Source: Candidatus Sulfotelmatobacter sp.
GTDB lineage: Bacteria; Acidobacteriota; Terriglobia; Terriglobales; Acidobacteriaceae
Reading direction: 5' to 3'
Length of the DNA stretch: 8,314 nucleotides
Assembly (NCBI GenBank): GCA_030044775.1
Contig: JASICF010000450.1
Span: forward strand, 1 to 8,314
Positions 1-6,946 of this stretch are shown in pieces. The translations under genes were made by a program, and so were the position numbers. The notes under the pieces were generated by a model. The model saw nothing but the letters and a program-made list of their open reading frames with translations, did no database searches and was not told the DNA's origin. The first letter of the stretch is position 1, and every line of letters begins with the position of its first letter.

Positions 1-750
1 TTTTCCGCGTTCATCCCGCCCTGGGCTCATGACGGTGGCACCCCGAAACTCCTCGAACGCCTCAAAGATCCCGCCACGCGCGCCCGCATCCGCAAAGATA
101 TGCTCACGCCATCCAAAACCTGGGATAACGAATGGCAGGAAATTCCCGGGCCGGAAGCCATACTCATCGGCGTCGTGCAAAATCCGAACTTGCTTCCACT
201 CCAAGGCAAACGCCTCTCGGAAGTTGCCAAGCTCTGGCACAAGCCTCCGATCGACGCGCTGCTCGACTTTCTCATTCAAGATCCTTACGCTGACGTCGCC
301 GTTTTTGGCATGTCGGAACCCGATGTGAAACTCGCCCTCGAACAACCCTGGGTTTCCGTTGACAACGATTCGTCGGGAACTTCGCCCGATGGCATTCTCG
401 GCCAGGAGCATCCCCATCCCCGCGCCTATGGAACGTTCCCGCGCATCCTGCGCAAGTACGTTCGCGAAGAAAAAGTTTTGTCGCTTCCCGATGCGATCCG
501 CAAATTTTCCGCTTTGCCCGCCCAGCGCATGCGACTCTCCGATCGCGGCGTCCTCAAGTCTGGAATGCGCGCCGACGTTGTGGTCTTCGATCCCGAAACC
601 ATCCGCGATATCGCGACCTACGACAAGCCCAATCAGCTTTCCGTGGGAATGCAGTATGTTCTTGTGAATGGAGTTCCCGTGATCGATGACGGCAAAATGA
701 CCGGAGCGCTTCCGGGAAAAGTTCTCCGCGGCCCCGGCTACGTCCCGTAG
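1..750 (+). CDS. D-aminoacylase / N-acyl-D-amino-acid deacylase family protein (C-terminal part)
   Basis: This is a 5'-truncated amidohydrolase-superfamily enzyme. The frame is open from base 1, and 249 residues are visible before the TAG stop at 748-750. The family usually has about 480-560 residues, so roughly half is missing to the left. It is expected to hydrolyse N-acyl-D-amino acids (or N-acylated D-residues) to a carboxylate and the free D-amino acid. Family-like stretches in order are PPWAHDGG (visible residues 6-13), the region VSVDNDSSGT (118-127), where the family has its catalytic Asp, HPHPRAYGTFPRIL (137-150), the composite-domain segment GVLKSGMRADVVVFDP (183-198), and a terminal VNGVPV...GKVLRGPG. 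The N-terminal metal-binding HxH lies outside the window. Substrate preference cannot be read from this part. It converges on the AsmA-like gene and is probably functionally unrelated to it. The family call is firm; the precise substrate is not. Confidence 0.88.
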   Translation, partial: FSAFIPPWAHDGGTPKLLERLKDPATRARIRKDMLTPSKTWDNEWQEIPGPEAILIGVVQNPNLLPLQGKRLSEVAKLWHKPPIDALLDFLIQDPYADVAVFGMSEPDVKLALEQPWVSVDNDSSGTSPDGILGQEHPHPRAYGTFPRILRKYVREEKVLSLPDAIRKFSALPAQRMRLSDRGVLKSGMRADVVVFDPETIRDIATYDKPNQLSVGMQYVLVNGVPVIDDGKMTGALPGKVLRGPGYVP

Positions 751-753
751 CGC

Positions 754-828
754 TGTCTGCATGCCGCGCATGGTCGTCCCGAAGGCCCGCGTTTTCTCCA
801 GTGGGCCGAGGGATCTCCGATGCAGACA
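754..828. terminator. Nested inverted repeat between convergent genes, possible bidirectional terminator
   Basis: A perfect 9-bp inverted repeat, TGTCTGCAT at 754-762 and ATGCAGACA at 820-828, encloses a second stem, GGCCCGC at 784-790 with GTGGGCC at 801-807 (one G-T pair, 10-base loop). It begins three bases after the deacylase stop codon, and on the other strand it lies downstream of the AsmA-like stop at 863-865. Position between two convergent genes fits a terminator or an mRNA 3'-end structure. There is no clear T-run after either stem, so it is not a canonical intrinsic terminator. Confidence 0.4.
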
Positions 829-862
829 AACAGGTTCTTCAAACCGCAAGAGCAAGAATCCA

Positions 863-3421
863 CTACGGCCTCAACTTTGCCTGCGCCTGCGGAACCTGCT
901 CCACCCGTGGCTCGGCCACTGTCCCTGTCACGCTATAGACCGTTGCAACCGCACGCGGCTCAGAGCCTCCGCTCAGCTTCAAATCCAGCGCTTGCGCCAG
1001 CGAGGCCGTCCCGCGAATCTCATAGGTGCTCGCTCCCGAAACCAAATTCCCTTCGTCAAAATCGAGTTTTCCGTCGTGCAACTGCGCCCGCCCGCGCCAT
1101 CTTCCAATCTGCAGCGGCGGATCGTCCACACCCAATGCAAGATGTGGCAAGGCTCCATTCCAGACATCGAACTGCAAGGTCCCCTCCGCCGATTTCCAGA
1201 ATGTCGCTGCATCTGCTCCCGACGCCTTTACCTGATAATTCCCGCTTGCCGTTCCTGCGATCCACGCATCGTGCATCGCTGCAGCTACCTGCTCCAGCGA
1301 AATCGACTTCCAGCTTCCGCTCCCTTGATAGACCGGAGCTCCCTCTGCAAAATCGATCCGCCACTTGCCCAGGTGTTCTCCGCCCAGCACATCGGCGCGC
1401 AAATCAGAAACCTCGAGTTTCCCATGTTGCAGCTCAAGCGCGGCTGAAACCTGCTTCGCTGCCACACTGTGGATCAGCATTCTTCCCGCGCTCACATTTC
1501 CCGTTGCCCACAAGCTCCGCAGAAACCCAGCCGGAGCCGGCTCGCTTGCCAGCACCTGATACCAACGACGCTCGCTTCGCGGAGGGCGCAGCCACTCGTG
1601 CAAACCTGCGAGCGTTACTTCGTCCGTATTCAAACTGAAATTCACCTGGCATGCTCCGGGAACACCGCATCCTCGCGGCAGGCTTACAACGCCCGTCCAG
1701 TGCGCGCCGCCGGCCCGCGCATTCAATTTATCGACGCGCGCTTCGTCTTTCGAAAGCAGCAGCTCTGCCGATGCAATCTCAACCTGTTCGTTTATTCCGC
1801 GCACATTCACCCGCACATTGTGCAATTGTGCCTTTCCGGTCACCAGAGGCGGGGAGAATCCTGATGCATCTTCCGACACGCGATTGCTCCACCATCCCGC
1901 CGCAACCAAATCCATCTGCGCCGTGCCGTCCACGTTGGCCTGCATCGCAGGAAATCCCAGAAGAGTGGCCAATCGCAGCGTGTGCGCGATGTCTCCCTCT
2001 CCACGAATCACCGCGCCATAACCGTATGGTCCAAACCATCCGCGCACTTGCGCGGCCGCTGCCCGGCCAAGGGTTACCGGCAAAGGTCCATACTCCAGCC
2101 GCAATCCATTAGCCGCATACACGAAGGGCTGCGAGGCGTGGGCTCGATTTGTTTTTGGATTCTTCCCCGCGACCAGCACGAATGGCACCGTGCCGGCCTG
2201 CCAATCGACCTTACTGCCCGCCGATTGCAGCCGAAGATCTGTGATCTCCCCTTGTCCTTCGAACTCCGGCCCGTCTGGCGACTTTCCGTCTTCCCGCGCA
2301 ACAAAATCTCCCTGCACTCCTCCCGTCGCAACAAGGTCCGAAGGCAGATTCTTTTTCGCGCGCTGCGCCAGTTGTGCCACCGCGCTCATCGGCACGTTGG
2401 CCAGCTCCAGCGAGAGATCGACCCGGTGCACTCCTGGCAACCCGGCGTCCCCATGCAGCGTGATCATTCCATCGCCGACCGGCAGGCTGCAGAAAATCTG
2501 ACGCGTGATTTGCTCCATGGAGCTGTATCTTCCATCGCAATGGCCCTGCAGGTGCATGCCGCCCATGCTTGATATGTCGTAACGATGAAAGTCTTCGATC
2601 GATGCATCGGCGCCGATCTGCAAGGCTGCCGGCGTCCCGTTCAGAGTTGCACTCAACTGTGCTTCTCCGCGCCATCCTTTATCGTTTCCCGAGATCAATT
2701 TCGTCACTTGTCCCAGTGGCGCCCCGCTCCATTCCAGGCTGAATTGCAGTGGGGTTTCCCGCAGACTCGGCGCGCGCTGCCAGCTTCCGTTCACTCGCAG
2801 CACCCCGGCGTCGTTCAAGTTCGTATCGGTGCGCAGCGGCTGCGCTTTCAGCCGCACACCCCAGGTGTTTTCAGACTCCTGCCATAACGCGAAATCGGCG
2901 TCGAGCAGCGCGTATGCCTTCTTTTCTGTGCCGGATTTGAAATTGATTCGGCCCGAACTCGCCTCGATATACGGGAATCCCGGCCTGCCTTCTGATTTCG
3001 ATTTTTCCGTTGGCGCTGTTGGGGTGCGCGCTGTGTGCTCCAGCAATTCTTCCAGGTTCCATCTGCCATCCGCGCGGCGCACGAGATTCAAGCTCGGTTC
3101 GCTCAACTCCAGACGCGATACATCGAGCCTTCCCCGCAGCAGCGAGGTCAAGCGCACTCTCGCGACCACTTCCGGCGCGCGCAGCATCGGCTCCGCTCCA
3201 AACGAGGGGTCTTCATCGATCACCAGATTGTCAAGATCGAAACCGGGAGGCAAAAACCGCAGATGAACCGAGCCGATTTCCACCGGACGCGTCACCGCGC
3301 GACCAATCGAAGTCGCAATCCGCGCCTTCAACCGCGACACGCCGGGCCGCACCAGAAATAGAATCAGGACAATCGCGGCGGCCGCAATCACCCTCCGCCG
3401 TTTAGGCGAGAAGACCTTCAC
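863..3421 (-). CDS. AsmA-like family protein, large membrane-anchored envelope protein
   Basis: An 852-residue protein with a short basic N-terminus (KRRR at 7-10), one hydrophobic segment at about 11-24, and a long soluble remainder predicted to lie in the periplasm. Residues 40-130 resemble the AsmA N-terminal domain: a segment of the type 'RPVEIGSVHLRFLPPGFDLDNL', then PEVVARVRLTSLLRGRLDV and PSLNLVRRADGRWNLEELL (109-127). The C-terminal ~110 residues show the repeated short-strand pattern of the AsmA C-terminal region (GRWRGRAQLHDGKLDFDEG, then IRGTASLAQALDLKLSG). AsmA-like proteins are related to the bridge-like lipid-transfer/TamB group and are implicated in outer-membrane assembly and lipid homeostasis; the role here is inferred from that. 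The start is GTG at 3421-3419, sharing four bases (GTGA) with the stop of the upstream signal peptidase gene, which suggests translational coupling. The gene ends with TAG at 865-863. It is the last gene of the unit. Confidence 0.85.
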   Translation of the reverse strand: MKVFSPKRRRVIAAAAIVLILFLVRPGVSRLKARIATSIGRAVTRPVEIGSVHLRFLPPGFDLDNLVIDEDPSFGAEPMLRAPEVVARVRLTSLLRGRLDVSRLELSEPSLNLVRRADGRWNLEELLEHTARTPTAPTEKSKSEGRPGFPYIEASSGRINFKSGTEKKAYALLDADFALWQESENTWGVRLKAQPLRTDTNLNDAGVLRVNGSWQRAPSLRETPLQFSLEWSGAPLGQVTKLISGNDKGWRGEAQLSATLNGTPAALQIGADASIEDFHRYDISSMGGMHLQGHCDGRYSSMEQITRQIFCSLPVGDGMITLHGDAGLPGVHRVDLSLELANVPMSAVAQLAQRAKKNLPSDLVATGGVQGDFVAREDGKSPDGPEFEGQGEITDLRLQSAGSKVDWQAGTVPFVLVAGKNPKTNRAHASQPFVYAANGLRLEYGPLPVTLGRAAAAQVRGWFGPYGYGAVIRGEGDIAHTLRLATLLGFPAMQANVDGTAQMDLVAAGWWSNRVSEDASGFSPPLVTGKAQLHNVRVNVRGINEQVEIASAELLLSKDEARVDKLNARAGGAHWTGVVSLPRGCGVPGACQVNFSLNTDEVTLAGLHEWLRPPRSERRWYQVLASEPAPAGFLRSLWATGNVSAGRMLIHSVAAKQVSAALELQHGKLEVSDLRADVLGGEHLGKWRIDFAEGAPVYQGSGSWKSISLEQVAAAMHDAWIAGTASGNYQVKASGADAATFWKSAEGTLQFDVWNGALPHLALGVDDPPLQIGRWRGRAQLHDGKLDFDEGNLVSGASTYEIRGTASLAQALDLKLSGGSEPRAVATVYSVTGTVAEPRVEQVPQAQAKLRP

Positions 3422-4227
3422 CGGATGATTCTAAACGTTCGCTTCCACCGCGTCTCATCAAAGAAGTGCAGCACGACGTGTCCAAGGAATCCCACGCGGT
3501 CGCCGATGCTGGTGCGTTGATATTCATCGCTCGGTGTCTCAAATGACCAATAGATAAACATCGGCCGGCCGATGATATTTTCCCTCGGAATAAATCCCCA
3601 ATAGCGGCTGTCTAGGCTCACACCCCGGTGGTCGCCCATAGCGAAATAGTGATCCGGTGGCACGACCAGGTCTCCATCTTGAATGTACGAAGGCAGTTGC
3701 GTTTGCCAAATCGGCGAGATATTTGGATCCGAATCCGGCGGCACGGCGGGAAAATTGTTTCGGTAAGAATCGGTGGGATCGTCGCGATCATGCAGAATAT
3801 ACGGCTCGTCGAGCGCCTGTCCGTTGCGATAGACCACGCCGTTGCGCAAGTGAATGTGGTCGCCGGGAATGCCAATAATCCGCTTTACCACATACGTTCC
3901 CGCATACTGCGGGTCGGGATGCAGGAACACCACAATATTTCCGCGATTTACGTTCCGATACGGAATGATCGGTCCAATCCAGGAGCTTTTCGGGGCAAAT
4001 GAAACGCGGTTTACGAATACGTGATCCCCGATCAGCAATGTGTCTTCCATCGAACTCGAGGGAATCTCAAACGCCTGCACGACGAAAGTGATGATGAATA
4101 ATCCCGTCACCAGCACCGCGCAGAGCGAGGCCAGGAACTCTACCGTTGTCTCGCGCGGTTTTTCTTCAATCTCGCTCTTCGCCCTGCTGTCTTTCTTCTC
4201 GAGTGGTTTTGCCAGTGTCTTTGTCAA
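3418..4227 (-). CDS. lepB: Signal peptidase I, second (downstream) tandem copy with altered box E
   Basis: A 269-residue type I signal peptidase that cleaves signal peptides from exported preproteins on the outer face of the inner membrane. A charged cytoplasmic tail (1-28) precedes one membrane span (about 31-52). Then comes box B, IPSSSMEDTLLIGD, with the nucleophile Ser59, and box D, YVVKRIIGIPGD, with the general base Lys115. Box E is MGDHRGVSLDSRYWGFIP (197-214): Asp199, Ser204, Asp206 and Arg208 are kept, but the usual GDNRD reads GDHRG (His200, Gly202). The start is a TTG at 4227-4225. It is the only usual start codon between the in-frame stop that ends the upstream copy (4266-4264) and the membrane span, and GGACGGAA lies just upstream as a weak ribosome site. 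The gene is 36 bases downstream of the first copy and overlaps the AsmA-like gene by four bases. It is very likely catalytically competent, perhaps with a different substrate range. Confidence 0.9.
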   Translation of the reverse strand: MTKTLAKPLEKKDSRAKSEIEEKPRETTVEFLASLCAVLVTGLFIITFVVQAFEIPSSSMEDTLLIGDHVFVNRVSFAPKSSWIGPIIPYRNVNRGNIVVFLHPDPQYAGTYVVKRIIGIPGDHIHLRNGVVYRNGQALDEPYILHDRDDPTDSYRNNFPAVPPDSDPNISPIWQTQLPSYIQDGDLVVPPDHYFAMGDHRGVSLDSRYWGFIPRENIIGRPMFIYWSFETPSDEYQRTSIGDRVGFLGHVVLHFFDETRWKRTFRIIR

Positions 4228-4263
4228 TTGTTCCGTCCAATCTTGCTTGCCGCTGCCACTAAC

Positions 4264-5094
4264 TCAATCCACCCGGCTCAGCGTGCGGTCCCAGCGCGTG
4301 ATCTGAAACAGGTGTATTACCGCGTAAGAGAGCCGTGCCAGCTTGCCGTTCAGCGTGGCGGTGGTCGCGGAATCGGTTCCCAGGTCGCGCACCGACCAGT
4401 AAATCAGAAGGGGGCGACCAATGATATTTTCCCGCGGCACAAATCCCCAGTACCGGCTGTCGTAGCTGTCGTCCCGGTTGTCTCCCATCACAAAGTAATA
4501 TCCTGCGGGAACGATCAGTTGCCCATCCTCCACCAGTTTACGCAGCGTCAGCCACCACTCCGGCGTCTCGCCCGCCGCAACATCCAGTTGGGGGAAATCA
4601 TCGCGAAACAAATCGTTTGCCGGCCGGGTGAAGTGCGCATAAGGTTCCCGCAACGGAATTCCATTCACGAATACCTGCTTGTTCACCAGTCGCACGCGAT
4701 CTCCCGGCACGCCGATCACGCGCTTCACAAAATGCTGTGCCGGTGTTACAGGATAGTGGAACACCACGATATCGCCGCGCCGGACTCGCCGGTACGGCAT
4801 AAAAAGATTCGCGACTGCTCCGTTCCCATAACACAACTTGTTCACCAACAGATAATCGCCAACCAGCAGTGTATTCTCCATCGAGGGAGACGGAATCTGG
4901 AACGCCTGAACCACGAACGTGATCACAAAGATCGCAATCACCACCGTTCCCAACAGCGACTGCAACGAGCCAATCGCATCCGAAAAAAAACTGCCCGGCT
5001 TTCTCTGCGGTTCGGCGACTCGAACCTGAGGGGCAATCTCCACGGGAGCGGATTCGGAAACCGGCGCCAGCGACGGTGGATTCGAATAATTCAT
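4264..5094 (-). CDS. lepB: Signal peptidase I, first (upstream) tandem copy, canonical active site
   Basis: A 276-residue type I signal peptidase. A proline- and charge-rich cytoplasmic tail of about 45 residues leads into one membrane span (about 47-64, LLGTVVIAIFVITFVVQAF). Box B is IPSPSMENTLLVGD with catalytic Ser71. Box D is HFVKRVIGVPGD with catalytic Lys124. Box E is the textbook MGDNRDDSYDSRYWGFVP (203-220). The stretch between Lys and box E is longer than a minimal SPase and contains an FRDDFP segment matched by YRNNFP in the neighbouring copy, supporting a duplication. The ATG at 5094-5092 is preceded only by a weak GAGAAA ribosome site and lies 20 bases after the rnc stop, so it is probably translated from the same message. 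The TGA stop is at 4266-4264. It is the better candidate for the housekeeping enzyme. Confidence 0.94.
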   Translation of the reverse strand: MNYSNPPSLAPVSESAPVEIAPQVRVAEPQRKPGSFFSDAIGSLQSLLGTVVIAIFVITFVVQAFQIPSPSMENTLLVGDYLLVNKLCYGNGAVANLFMPYRRVRRGDIVVFHYPVTPAQHFVKRVIGVPGDRVRLVNKQVFVNGIPLREPYAHFTRPANDLFRDDFPQLDVAAGETPEWWLTLRKLVEDGQLIVPAGYYFVMGDNRDDSYDSRYWGFVPRENIIGRPLLIYWSVRDLGTDSATTATLNGKLARLSYAVIHLFQITRWDRTLSRVD

Positions 5095-5114
5095 TTTCTC
5101 TACCGGACCAATCT

Positions 5115-5918
5115 CTACTGTTCCGCGGATCGCAATGCCCGCGCCGACTTCGTTTCCGCCGTCTGCAACCGTGCGTTCAGGTAGGCCAGCACCTGTCGCG
5201 CCGCATCCTGCTCCGCTGTTTTCTTGGTCGAGCCCTGCGCCCGTCCCACGAATTCCGTACCGCGTTCCCCGTTCCTGGGGTTCAGCCGCGCTTCCACCGT
5301 GAAAATCTTGTTGTGCTCCGGGCCCGCTTCTTCCACCAACACATAAGAGGGCTGCGGCAAGCCCAGCCGCTGCAAAGTTTCTTGCAAGGCCGATTTGAAG
5401 TCGGTCAGCGGCAGCGCGCCGCCGCCCCGCTCCATGTTCTCCAGTTCAGGAATCAGAATCTCGCGCACGATGAATCCCCGTGCCGGTTCCATCCCTCCAT
5501 CCAGATACATGGCCGCAATCACCGCTTCCAGCGCGTCTACCAGCAGCGCGCGCTTGCTTCGCCCGCCGCTTTTTTCTTCGCCACGTCCGAGCCGAAGGTA
5601 GTTTCCTAGTTCGAGCTTCTGCGCTACGCGGATCAGGTGTCTTTCACTGACCACGTGCGCGCGCAATTTCGAAAGCTCTCCCTCGCGAAACTTCGGGAAG
5701 CGCTGAAACAACTCCTCACTCGTCACCAGCGACAACACCGCGTCGCCCAGAAACTCCAGTTGCTCATTATCGTTAACCCGAATCTTGACGTCCCCGGCCT
5801 GCTGCGACTCCAGCTCGCGCGCCTGCGAACTGTGCGTAAGCGCTTGCTCGATCACGATCCTGTGCCGGAAGTGGTATCCCAGCGCCGCTTCCAGCGCGGT
5901 GATTTCCCGTTCCTTCAT
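5115..5918 (-). CDS. rnc: Ribonuclease III
   Basis: RNase III of 267 residues cuts double-stranded RNA in rRNA precursors and structured mRNAs; it acts as a cytoplasmic, Mg-dependent homodimer. The signature NEQLEFLGDAVL is at 51-62. Acidic catalytic residues corresponding to E. coli E38, E41, D45, E65, D114 and E117 are visible as E52, E55, D59, E79, D128 and E131. A double-stranded-RNA-binding domain fills about 172-252 (DFKSALQETLQ ... TKKTAEQDAARQVLAYL). Between ALTHSS and the signature there is a longer loop than in E. coli (about 12 extra residues). The ATG at 5918-5916 is chosen because the family begins about 10 residues before LGYHF. An in-frame ATG at 5969-5967 would add 17 residues and overlap the upstream gene by 23 bases, but its GGAGGG lies only one or two bases before it. 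Neither start has a well-spaced ribosome site. TAG stop at 5117-5115. Confidence 0.94.
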   Translation of the reverse strand: MKEREITALEAALGYHFRHRIVIEQALTHSSQARELESQQAGDVKIRVNDNEQLEFLGDAVLSLVTSEELFQRFPKFREGELSKLRAHVVSERHLIRVAQKLELGNYLRLGRGEEKSGGRSKRALLVDALEAVIAAMYLDGGMEPARGFIVREILIPELENMERGGGALPLTDFKSALQETLQRLGLPQPSYVLVEEAGPEHNKIFTVEARLNPRNGERGTEFVGRAQGSTKKTAEQDAARQVLAYLNARLQTAETKSARALRSAEQ

Positions 5919-5946
5919 ATATGGATGATGCGAGTCTCTCGGCGGT

Positions 5947-6816
5947 TTACTTCGCGGGTGGCGACGCATTCCCTCCGGTCAATTGCGTCAGCCGGTCTTT
6001 TTCTTTCCGCGCCGCGTCCCCCGCGGCCGTCCCCTCTTTTGTCAGGCTCACGGCCTGATTCGCATACTTCAACGCCTCCGGGTACTTGCTCTGCATATCC
6101 AGGGCCACGGAGAGCCGGAACACCGCGATCGGATCGATCTGCTGCGGAAACGCGTCAATCGACTTGCGCAGATTGCTCTCCGCATCCGGCCAGTTTTTCT
6201 GGTCGAAATCGAGAGCCCCCAAAATTGCGTACGCATCCGACCGCAGAAAGTCCTTGTACTGCTTCAATTGCTCCGGCGGATATCCTGATGTCGGCAAATC
6301 CGTTTCCACCGTCTGCAGCGCCTTCTCGGCGTCCTTCTTGGCTTCGCCCAGCCGCTGGTCCCGGTCGAGGTCGGTATCACGCGTCCGTTCGGCGAGCACC
6401 TGCGATACTCCCAGCAGCGCTTCCGGATCGTCCGGATCGTAGGTCAGAACTTTCTGTGCCATTTCCTGCATCTTGTCGGCATTATTCGCCTGTTGATAGC
6501 CGTGCATCGCCGCTTTGTACAGCACCGGCCGCAACTCACTTTCCGGAAACTTGGCTGCAAAGTCTGCGGCGGCCTTTTCCTGCTGCGCCGGATCGGTGAT
6601 CGCCGCCGCTGTCTTGTAGGCGTCGAACTCGGGCTGCGTCTTTGCCTGCGGCGGACGTTTCCCTGCGGGCGCCGCCGGCGCCCCGCTCTGTCCGCTCGCC
6701 TGCGTACCCTGCCCACTCGGCTGCGCCGCGGGTTTGCTGTTGTCTTGCGCCCATCCGCTGTGCGCCAGCCACACTATCGTTCCAAGCAATGCGACCATCA
6801 TCGCCGCTCGTTTCAT
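5947..6816 (-). CDS. Exported tetratricopeptide-repeat protein
   Basis: A 289-residue protein with a clear Sec signal peptide: MKR, a hydrophobic core at 6-18, and a likely cut after GWA (residue 23). The mature chain begins with a low-complexity linker rich in P, A, G, Q and S (about 24-62). The rest is helical with TPR-like helix pairs at about 98-130, 132-170, 193-225 and 230-262; examples are DAYAILGALDFDQKNWPDAESNLRKSI and FRLSVALDMQSKYPEALKYANQAV in shortened form. TPRs usually bind partner proteins, so a periplasmic scaffolding or assembly role is plausible, but no specific function is recognised. The start ATG at 6816-6814 is fixed by a good ribosome site, AGGAGA, four bases upstream. 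A longer in-frame reading to 6915 would translate the repeat spacer and destroy the signal peptide, so it is rejected. The gene is followed by rnc after 28 bases. Confidence 0.85.
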   Translation of the reverse strand: MKRAAMMVALLGTIVWLAHSGWAQDNSKPAAQPSGQGTQASGQSGAPAAPAGKRPPQAKTQPEFDAYKTAAAITDPAQQEKAAADFAAKFPESELRPVLYKAAMHGYQQANNADKMQEMAQKVLTYDPDDPEALLGVSQVLAERTRDTDLDRDQRLGEAKKDAEKALQTVETDLPTSGYPPEQLKQYKDFLRSDAYAILGALDFDQKNWPDAESNLRKSIDAFPQQIDPIAVFRLSVALDMQSKYPEALKYANQAVSLTKEGTAAGDAARKEKDRLTQLTGGNASPPAK

Positions 6817-6818
6817 GC

Positions 6819-6825
6819 GTTCTCC
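6819..6825 (-). promoter_or_regulatory. Ribosome binding site of the exported TPR protein
   Basis: On the - strand the sequence before the ATG at 6816 reads CGAGGAGAACGC-ATG, a near-consensus Shine-Dalgarno at normal spacing. It decides the start against the upstream in-frame ATGs at 6834 and 6915. It is the strongest ribosome site noticed in the window. Confidence 0.75.
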
Positions 6826-6837
6826 TCGAAACATTTT

Positions 6838-6935
6838 GTAATTGAGTAATTTGGTAATTGAGAAATTTAAACGGCGAATGCCCCCATCGACAACCGTCCA
6901 GCGAAAATTACCCAATTACAAAATTACCAGATTGC
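6838..6935. repeat. Two opposed arrays of an AT-rich octamer forming an imperfect inverted repeat
   Basis: The left arm (6838-6869) is four 8-base units: GTAATTGA, GTAATTTG, GTAATTGA, GAAATTTA. The right arm (6904-6935), read on the other strand, is GCAATCTG, GTAATTTT, GTAATTGG, GTAATTTT. Aligned unit by unit, the arms agree at about 24 of 32 positions. They flank 34 bases of GC-richer unique sequence (6870-6903). The right arm ends 11 bases from the stop of the partial TPR gene, and the left arm lies about 21 bases before the start of the exported TPR protein. A transcript on either strand could fold into a long AU-rich hairpin. Its AT content contrasts strongly with the flanking genes. Confidence 0.8.
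6865..6893 (-). promoter_or_regulatory. Possible weak sigma70-type promoter in the repeat spacer
   Basis: On the - strand, TTGTCG (6893-6888) and TTAAAT (6870-6865) are separated by 17 bases, matching the -35 and -10 hexamers at four of six positions each. A transcript would start near 6858, giving a leader of about 40 bases before the exported TPR gene. The -10 lies at the edge of one octamer array and the -35 in the unique sequence between the arrays. Matches this weak occur by chance, so confidence is low. Confidence 0.22.
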
Positions 6936-6946
6936 AAACCTTCTGC

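Noticed and set aside
820..1638. 272-codon open frame on the + strand (and 761-1447 in another frame)
   Set aside because: Both are antisense to the AsmA-like gene, have Pro/Arg/Ser-rich products with no domain, and their start has no ribosome site. They are shadows.
3418..5094. One signal peptidase gene broken by a nonsense mutation
   Set aside because: Each part has its own membrane span, box B Ser, box D Lys and box E, so these are two complete genes, not one broken one.
4228..5184. 318-codon open frame on the + strand
   Set aside because: It lies opposite the well-supported first signal peptidase copy and the end of rnc. Its product is Arg/His/Gln-rich with no recognisable domain, as expected from the antisense of a GC-rich gene.
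5637..6599. 320-codon open frame on the + strand
   Set aside because: It overlaps rnc and the exported TPR gene in antisense. The product is Arg/Pro/Ser-rich and low in complexity, with no family resemblance.
6817..6915. Longer start for the exported TPR protein
   Set aside because: It would translate the octamer arm and put 33 residues before an otherwise perfect signal peptide; the AGGAGA site supports the start at 6816.
6838..6935. CRISPR array or transposon ends
   Set aside because: The units are 8 bases with no spacers between them, and the opposed arms enclose only 34 bases with no coding capacity; no target-site duplication was seen. A very small non-autonomous element is not fully excluded.
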